A stretch of 14,279 nt of DNA. Origin: Phoronis ovalis. Its lineage: Eukaryota; Phoronida; Phoronidae. The notes below the pieces were generated by a model, which was not told where the DNA came from, did not search any database, and was given only the letters and a program-made list of their open reading frames with translations. The position numbers and the translations under genes are program-made. Each line of letters starts with the position of its first letter. Within the stretch, counting starts at the first letter, position 1. Of the stretch, positions 8,991-14,279 are shown in pieces. The DNA is taken from contig JAOXYB010033240.1 of the NCBI GenBank assembly GCA_028565635.1, positions 1-14,279 of the forward strand, given 5' to 3'.

Positions 8991-9480
8991 GTAGTCCGTA
9001 GCTCAAAAGCCGTCATCCTGTTCCACCCTTTTTGGCACTAACAAAATTTACCATGCAGAAGTAGATTTTATAATACTTAACACAAAAATAAAAAGTTCTC
9101 CACCTCAAATCCTGTAGTTTCTGTAAAAAATCCGTTAAAATTGTGCTGTTTTTCTCACAGTGCAATCACCTTAACTTTGGTGTAAATCGGTAAAGCGTAC
9201 AAATACGTTCAAACTAACCAATGAAATAACGCGTTTGTTAACACGTGACTTAAATAGGTTCAAAATGGATGCGCACATGGAAGTAAGGCTACAGTACACT
9301 ATTCTTTGTCCCATTCAAATCAATGCAAAATCACTGCCATACATTGATCTCAGTTTTTAAATTCAAAATTCCCCGGACTTCATATAATGCGCTGGTGTGA
9401 AGATAATATCCTACACTAGCTTGCAGTCACATTTTCGTGCAACCTTGACAGTCTTGTTTTTTCACTATCAATGTAAACAA

Positions 9481-9498
9481 CCATCACCATCACCATCA
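9481..9498. repeat. CCATCA hexamer microsatellite, three units
   Basis: Three exact CCATCA units, followed by a partial CAC. Short and without evident function. Confidence 0.85.
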
Positions 9499-9699
9499 CA
9501 CTACACCCATGTAAGCAGTCAAAATAGACCCAATAACATGTCCCAGATCTTGTTGCATCAAACATATTCCTAACACTTCTCATCTTAGCCTTAACATAAT
9601 TGATATCGTAGCTGTTAAATTAAAATAATGTACCTGTAAATATTGTGAAACAGGTCGAATTAGAACATGGCATTGTAACCTTAGAAGTTATATTTTTGA

Positions 9700-9705
9700 A
9701 TAAAG
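9700..9705 (+). terminator. Possible plus-strand polyadenylation signal
   Basis: AATAAA lies in TTTTTGAATAAAGTATAA. If the plus-strand frame ending at 7977 were a terminal exon, this could end a long 3' untranslated region covering the 8288-8990 repeat. In AT-rich DNA the hexamer is common, so confidence is low. Confidence 0.2.
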
Positions 9706-9890
9706 TATAATATTGTGTTTACTAAATTGTGATTTGATAGTATTGTATTGTTTTCTAATATCTAAAATTAAAATAAAAATCATGTCAAGATACAAGAAAA
9801 TTCTATAAAACATTAAAAGAAGCAAAAGTATAAGAATCAATTACTAGTATACAGCCAATTAACAACTCTAGAAAAACTGCGGCAAAAAAC

Positions 9891-10743
9891 ATAAGGTATT
9901 GTAGAATGCTTATAGCTTAAAAAAGCAACAGTACTAGTTCGTGAATTCCATTTTTTCAATTTATTATAAAGATATCACTTCGTAAAATTTAAATTTATAT
10001 CCTCCAACAAATAAAATTACTATTCTAGCACTTTCATCAAGCTGGAAGTCAGCTAACAATGGATTTGCGCACAGCCATGCATTTCTTGATACTTCCTTGC
10101 ACATAAAATGCGAGGATGTGCGCACAACATCGCACTAGATGGTGTTTTCTCGCACATAGTGGTTCCTAATGTACCGTTCTAGCTGTTTCCCGGGAGAAGA
10201 ATAAACGCGCTCACTTTTAACGCTAACTATGTCAAATAGTTAGGTCAGAAATACAATGAAATCATCTTATATAGGTAAAGTTGCAGAAATTATTGATATT
10301 TTTGTTATAATTATTTTCGGGCATCACCATTCTTACGAAGGAACCGGTAGATGTGGTTGGGATCCTTCTGCTGCTTGGACGTGGATTATATTATATGAAG
10401 ATGAATTTAATAATGCACGTGTTCAGTGGGCAGCTGGAGATGGCCAGGCGAATATGATGACCTGACTGGTTAAATATGGATAGGCCTAAACATAAATGTA
10501 ACTTTATAAATGCAGTAAACTGTGTCTTTATTACCATTGTAACACGAATTGAATTTAATAATATATTCTTTATACACAATGTGGCCTGAAGGTGATCGTC
10601 ATAAACAAGTTTTTCTGTACTTCATCAAACAGCTTATTTTTTACATAGTTAAAATATCCATCCTCGCAGACACCGACTATAACTTCGCGTCAAACAGTTT
10701 GATTTGTTTTTCTCCAACATGTCATCTATTTGACATCAATTAA
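9891..10743. repeat. Direct duplication, copy A (853 bp)
   Basis: Begins ATAAGGTATTGTAGAATGC and ends at TTTGACATCAATTAAT. It matches copy B (10744-11339) in order over its first about 80 bases and from about 10262 to the end, with many stretches identical. It carries about 280 extra bases (roughly 9972-10255) absent from copy B, containing several GCGCAC and GCACAT motifs. That block is either an insertion in A or a deletion in B. Confidence 0.85.
10256..10465 (+). other. Short open frame in repeat copy A, 69 codons, unrecognised
   Basis: Reads MKSSYIGKVAEIIDIFVIII, a hydrophobic stretch, then a Gly/Trp-rich part with RCGWDPSAAWTW and ARVQWAAGDGQANMMT, stop TGA. The second part is protein-like in composition. 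In copy B the matching segment keeps CGWDPSAA and RVQWAARDGQANMVT, but a 7-base deletion puts them in different frames. Conservation continues past the stop, so it is not evidence for coding. It may be the remnant of a terminal exon carried by the repeat. No family was recognised. Confidence 0.25.
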
Positions 10744-11339
10744 TATAACGTATTGTAGTATGCTTTTAGTGTAAAAAAGCAACAGTTCGTGTTTGGAAAA
10801 TTGTTATAATGATTTAAATTACATGAATTTATTATAGAAGTGGACGGGGGAAATCAATCCTTTATACCATATAGATAAAGTTGCAGAAATTATTGATATT
10901 TTACCTGTAATTATTTTTCGGCATCCCCATGCATTTTACTGCTTACGAAGGAAACGTAGCTGCGGTTGGGATCCTTCTGCTGCAAGGGCGTGGATTGTGA
11001 AGATGATTTTATTGGTTCACGTGTTCAGTGGGCAGCTAGAGATGGCCAGGCGAATATGGTGACCTGACTGGTTAAATATGGACAGGCCTAAAGATACATG
11101 TAACTTTATCAATGCAGTAAATGTGTCTTTATTACTCTTGTAACACAAATTTAATTTCATAATATACACTTTATACAAAATGTGGCCTGAAGGTGGTGAC
11201 CATAAACATGTTTTTCTGTACTTCATCAAACAGCTTATTTTTTACATAGTTAAAATATCCATCCTCGCAGACACCGACTAAAACTTCGCGTAAAAGAGTT
11301 TGATTTGTTTTTCTCCAACATGTCATCTATTTGACATCA
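10744..11339. repeat. Direct duplication, copy B (596 bp)
   Basis: Begins ATAACGTATTGTAGTATGC, directly where copy A ends, and stops at TTTGACATCA, about 25 bases before the decayed end of the TPR array. It is in the same orientation as copy A. Long runs such as CTGTACTTCATCAAACAGCT are identical between the copies, so the duplication is fairly recent. Confidence 0.85.
10940..11067 (+). pseudogene. Frameshifted counterpart of the copy-A frame in repeat copy B
   Basis: CLRRKRSCGWDPSAARAW reads in one frame and EDDFIGSRVQWAARDGQAN in another, stop TGA at 11065-11067. Relative to copy A seven bases are missing after GTGGATT. If the copy-A frame is coding, this copy is broken. Confidence 0.25.
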
Positions 11340-11362
11340 TAGTTCTTGTTCTCTCCATTTTC

Positions 11363-12187
11363 TCAAAATAACATGCACGAGCAATATTCACAAGGTATCT
11401 GTCTCCAAAAATGTAATGATTGTTGATGGTATGTCATTGCATTGCCATTATCACCTTGTTTTATGGATACATTTCGTACATTATTCAATGAATTGGCGAC
11501 ATTCAGCATGCATATGCCTCTCCATCCGTAATGATTGTTGTTGATATGTCATTGCATTGTCATAGTCACATTGTTTAACATACACAGCACCTATATTACT
11601 CAAGGAAGTGGCGACATCAGGATGAGCACCTTCACCATGTATCTGTCGAAACATCTGTAATGATTCTTGATGATATGTCATTGCATTGTCATAGTCACCT
11701 TGTGCGTCATAGACTGAGGCTATATTATTCAATGACGAGGCAACACCAGGATGAGCACCTTCACCATGTATATGTCTGTTCATCTGTAATGATTGTTGAT
11801 GATATGTCATGCATTGTCACAGTCACCTTGTGCTTTGTAGACTGGTGTTATAATATTCAATGAAGTGGCGACATCAGGATGAGCACCTTCACCATGTATC
11901 TGTCGAAACATCTGTAATGATTGTTGCTCATATGTCACTGCATTGTCATTGCCGCCTTGTTCTTCGTAGACTGTTGCTTTATTATGCAATGAAGTGGTGA
12001 CATCAGGATGAGCACTTTCACCATGTATATGTCTGTCCATCTGCAATGATTGTTGATGATATGTCATTGCATTGTCATAGTCACCTTGTTATTTGTAGAC
12101 TGATGCTTTATTATGCAATGAAGTGGTGACATCAGGATGAGCACTTTCACCATGTATCTGTCTGTCCATCTGCAATGATTCTTGATG
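11363..12187 (-). pseudogene. Decayed 3' continuation of the TPR array
   Basis: After the TAG at 12190-12188 the same repeat continues for about six more units. Seen: TAA at 12091-12089, in the unit after which the Asp codon is at 12082; a one-base deletion at 11810-11811 (GTCATGCATTG instead of GTCATTGCATTG) causing TGA at 11809-11807; a net loss of about 14 bases near 11500; and a last weak unit ending in TGA at 11365-11363. Unit starts are 12082, 11953, 11824, 11696, 11567 and about 11450. The units at 12211 and 12082 share unusual features (SAHPDVTTSLHNKA), so one is a recent copy of the other. The protein most likely ends at 12190 and this part is untranslated. Assembly error could explain the deletions but less easily the two substitutions. 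Confidence 0.8.
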
Positions 12188-14278
12188 CTATGTCATTGCA
12201 TTGTCATTGTCACCTTGTTTTACGTAAACATTACTTATAATATTCAATAAAGTGGCGACATCAGGATGAGCACCTTTACCATATATCTGTCTCTTCATTT
12301 GTAATGATTCTTGATAATATGTCATTGCAATGTCATAGTCACCTTGTTTATCGTACACAGTACCTATATTACTCAAACTAGTCGCGACATGAGGATGGGC
12401 ACCTTCACCATGTAGCTGTCTTTCCATGTGTAATGATTCTTCATGATATGTCATTGCGATGTCATAGTCACCTTGTGCGTCATATACTGATCCTATATTA
12501 TTCAATGAAATGGCGACATCAGGATGAGCACCTTCACCATATATCTGTCTCTTCATCTGTAATGAGTCTTGATGATATGTCATTGCATTGTCATAGTCAC
12601 CTTGTTTATTGTACACATTTCCTATATTACTCAAAATAGTGGCAACATCAGGATGGGCACCTTCACCATGTATCTGTCGAAACATCTGTATTGATTGTTT
12701 ATGATATTTCATTGCATTGTCATAATCACATTGTGCGTCATAGACTAATGCTATATTATTCAATGAAATGGCGACACGAGGATGAGCACCTTCACCATGT
12801 ATCTGTCTCTTCATCTGTAATGATTCTTCATGATATGTCATTGCATTGTCATAGTCACCTTGTGCGTCATATACTAATGCTATATTATTCAATGATGTGG
12901 CGACATCAGGATGAGCACCTTCACTATGTATCTGCCTCTGCATCTGTAATGAATCTTGATGATATGTCATTGCATTGTCATAGTCACCTTGTGCCTCATA
13001 TACTTCTGCTATATTATTCAATGAAATGGCGACATCAAGATGATCACCTTCACCATGTATCTGTCTCTTCATCTGTAATGATTCTTGATGATATTTCATT
13101 GCACTGTCATAGTCACCTTGTTTAACATGCACAGTACCTATATTGCTCAAGGAAGTGGCGACATAACGATGAGCACCTTCACCAGGTATCTGTCTCCACA
13201 TCTGTAACGATTGCTGACGATTTGTCATTGCATTGTCATAGTCACCTTGTGCTTGGTAGACTGATGCTATATTATTCAATGAAGTGGCGACATCATGATT
13301 TGCACATTCACCATGTATCTGTCTTTTCATCTGTAATGATTGTTGATGATATGTCATTGCATTGCCATAGTCACCTTCTGCGTCGTAGACTGTTGCTATT
13401 TCACTCAAAAAGTGGGCCCGATTGCTATCGCTTACTGCGTCGTTTAAAGCTAACTTGAAACTCTTGCAGGCATCGTTATACCTGAGAATTTTATAGTAAA
13501 TATGTCCTTTTACTTCTTCATTTCTCTCATAAAATGAGCTCTGTGATAAATTATCTGTGATATGTTCATCCAGACATTTTATTAAAGGCAATGCCGTAAA
13601 ATAATATCGAAAAATAAGACCCATTGAGTTAACATAATGTACACTCCTTTTACGATTAACCTGTGGATTTAAGGATTGTTGTAGAAAGCTGATATCTTCT
13701 TTCTGTCCTTCGTTTCTTGTGTACGTTATGAACCTCAGGAGCACGGCCACTGTAACGGCCATCTGTAAGTTATGACATCCTGTCTTTGAGATAAGATGCT
13801 GCGCCTCCATTTCATCAAGTATATCCCAAGGAGTACTACAAGTCAGGTTATAAATTAGCTTAAAACTATTTGTTATAATAGTTGGAAGTCGGTAAACTTC
13901 TTTTTTAACATTTAGCAGAACGCTGGTTTCATCTGGATCATGTAGCGTTAATTTAGTTGTATATTCTTTCACATCAGCTTTCAAAAGTTCCAATCCACGC
14001 TGTTTTATGCTTAAAGTATTGCCCGCCTCCATGCATAATTGACTAAAATTGTCTAACAGATCATTGCAACCGTCGATAATGGTAATAGTTCTTAATACTT
14101 CTGCTAAGTGATATCCTTCTTTTACAGAGGCCTCTACCCATAGGTTCTTAGCCATATTATTCGGTGTTTGTATGAGTTCAATGCCTCTCTTTTCAATCCT
14201 GTCAGGTCTTCCTATAGGTGTTTTGCAAGCCCATGGCATTGATCCATCTAAACAGAATCCATTATTTGTAACGGAGTC
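12188..14278 (-). CDS. TPR-repeat protein with N-terminal helical (possible DUF294/GlnD-like) domain, 5'-partial
   Basis: The frame is open from the right edge (14278) to TAG at 12190-12188. The first ATG (14239) is probably internal, since 13 upstream codons including NGFCLDGS are in frame. Numbered from that Met, residues 30-240 form a helical domain with WVEASVKEGYHLAEVLRT, VKKEVYRLPT, WDILDEMEAQHLIS and VTVAVLLRFITY. This order recalls the substrate-binding helical part of DUF294/GlnD-type nucleotidyltransferases, whose catalytic part would lie off the edge; that is a tentative reading. Residues 243-289 are a divergent TPR. Residues 290-676 are nine 43-residue TPR-like units of the kinesin-light-chain/nephrocystin-3 type (consensus DYDNAMTYHQQSLQMKRQIH, then GEGAHPDVATSLNNI), one residue longer than the usual 42. 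A tenth unit begins at 677 and hits the stop at its Tyr. TPR arrays bind proteins or peptides as a superhelix; no signal peptide or membrane segment is seen in this part. The partner is unknown. The frame is intronless within the window. Confidence 0.85.
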   Translation of the reverse strand, partial: DSVTNNGFCLDGSMPWACKTPIGRPDRIEKRGIELIQTPNNMAKNLWVEASVKEGYHLAEVLRTITIIDGCNDLLDNFSQLCMEAGNTLSIKQRGLELLKADVKEYTTKLTLHDPDETSVLLNVKKEVYRLPTIITNSFKLIYNLTCSTPWDILDEMEAQHLISKTGCHNLQMAVTVAVLLRFITYTRNEGQKEDISFLQQSLNPQVNRKRSVHYVNSMGLIFRYYFTALPLIKCLDEHITDNLSQSSFYERNEEVKGHIYYKILRYNDACKSFKLALNDAVSDSNRAHFLSEIATVYDAEGDYGNAMTYHQQSLQMKRQIHGECANHDVATSLNNIASVYQAQGDYDNAMTNRQQSLQMWRQIPGEGAHRYVATSLSNIGTVHVKQGDYDSAMKYHQESLQMKRQIHGEGDHLDVAISLNNIAEVYEAQGDYDNAMTYHQDSLQMQRQIHSEGAHPDVATSLNNIALVYDAQGDYDNAMTYHEESLQMKRQIHGEGAHPRVAISLNNIALVYDAQCDYDNAMKYHKQSIQMFRQIHGEGAHPDVATILSNIGNVYNKQGDYDNAMTYHQDSLQMKRQIYGEGAHPDVAISLNNIGSVYDAQGDYDIAMTYHEESLHMERQLHGEGAHPHVATSLSNIGTVYDKQGDYDIAMTYYQESLQMKRQIYGKGAHPDVATLLNIISNVYVKQGDNDNAMT
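12212..13372 (-). repeat. Nine intact 129-bp TPR-coding repeats
   Basis: Units start with the Asp codon at 13372, 13243, 13114, 12985, 12856, 12727, 12598, 12469 and 12340, with an exact period of 129 bases and no length variation. They are very alike at the DNA level. The residue after Leu-Gln-Met varies (K, W, K, Q, K, F, K, E, K in order) while its neighbours are nearly fixed. Endings alternate partly between AQG-type and KQG-type. Confidence 0.95.
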
Positions 14279-14279
14279 A

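Larger units (their letters stand above)
8991..9890. other. AT-rich stretch without genes
   Basis: No open frame of interest. Contains a short CCATCA hexamer repeat and a plus-strand AATAAA near 9700, both listed separately. Confidence 0.5.

Noticed and set aside
10391-10579. Minus-strand frames in the duplicated unit (also 11017-11229) sharing LGLSIFNQSGHHIRLAISSC
   Set aside because: They are similar only because the DNA is duplicated; composition gives no support for coding and no start or splice context was seen.
12433-13458. Plus-strand open frames over the TPR array with MSLHCHSHLV-like repeats
   Set aside because: They are antisense shadows of the 129-bp repeat; the minus-strand frame gives a proper TPR pattern and the longer continuous frame.
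1-14279. CRISPR array, prophage, operon or bacterial defence system
   Set aside because: Introns, long AT-rich spacers, TPR and OTU families of animal type and a hAT MITE all indicate a eukaryotic nuclear locus; the tandem repeats lack spacer structure.

Overview
The window looks like AT-rich nuclear DNA of an invertebrate animal, most likely a bivalve mollusc. That taxon is an inference from gene style: spliced genes with GT-AG introns, kinesin-light-chain-like TPR arrays, hAT-type miniature transposons and many simple repeats. There is no operon structure, no ribosome binding site, no CRISPR array, no tRNA or rRNA gene, and no viral gene that I can recognise.

Left part (about 150-4450, minus strand): I can assemble a small four-exon gene coding for about 264 (or 261) residues. 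Exons at 4424-4361, 2942-2665, 2257-1978 and 682-510 join through GT-AG introns of matching phases 1, 0 and 1. The two middle exons together form an OTU (ovarian tumour) cysteine-protease-type fold, but the catalytic Asp-Gly-Asn-Cys motif reads Asn-Ala-Gly-Ser. The protein is therefore probably a catalytically dead OTU. Its last intron holds a 391-bp hAT-type MITE with an 8-bp target duplication, inserted in a GC-rich segment, and a triple 12-bp repeat of CRE-like sites. The 3' flank holds a 16-bp minisatellite and an AT microsatellite.

Middle part (about 4450-9890): mostly AT-rich DNA without a recognisable gene. Three minus-strand segments (7385-7236, 6186-6034, 5149-5069) have exon-like splice sites and lengths divisible by three, but their phases do not chain cleanly and one contains stops in every frame. 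An open segment at about 7545-7977 reads on both strands and is unidentified. It is followed by a degenerate long-period repeat at 8288-8990.

Right part (9891-14279): two head-to-tail copies of a 0.6-0.85 kb unit (9891-10743 and 10744-11339) abut the 3' end of a large minus-strand gene. That gene enters from the right edge. It encodes a helical domain, possibly the substrate-binding part of a DUF294/GlnD-like nucleotidyltransferase, followed by nine intact 43-residue TPR-like repeats and a stop at 12190. Beyond the stop, about seven further repeats continue to 11363, broken by nonsense mutations and frameshifts. Within nearly invariant repeats one column is strongly variable, which suggests a diversified binding surface.
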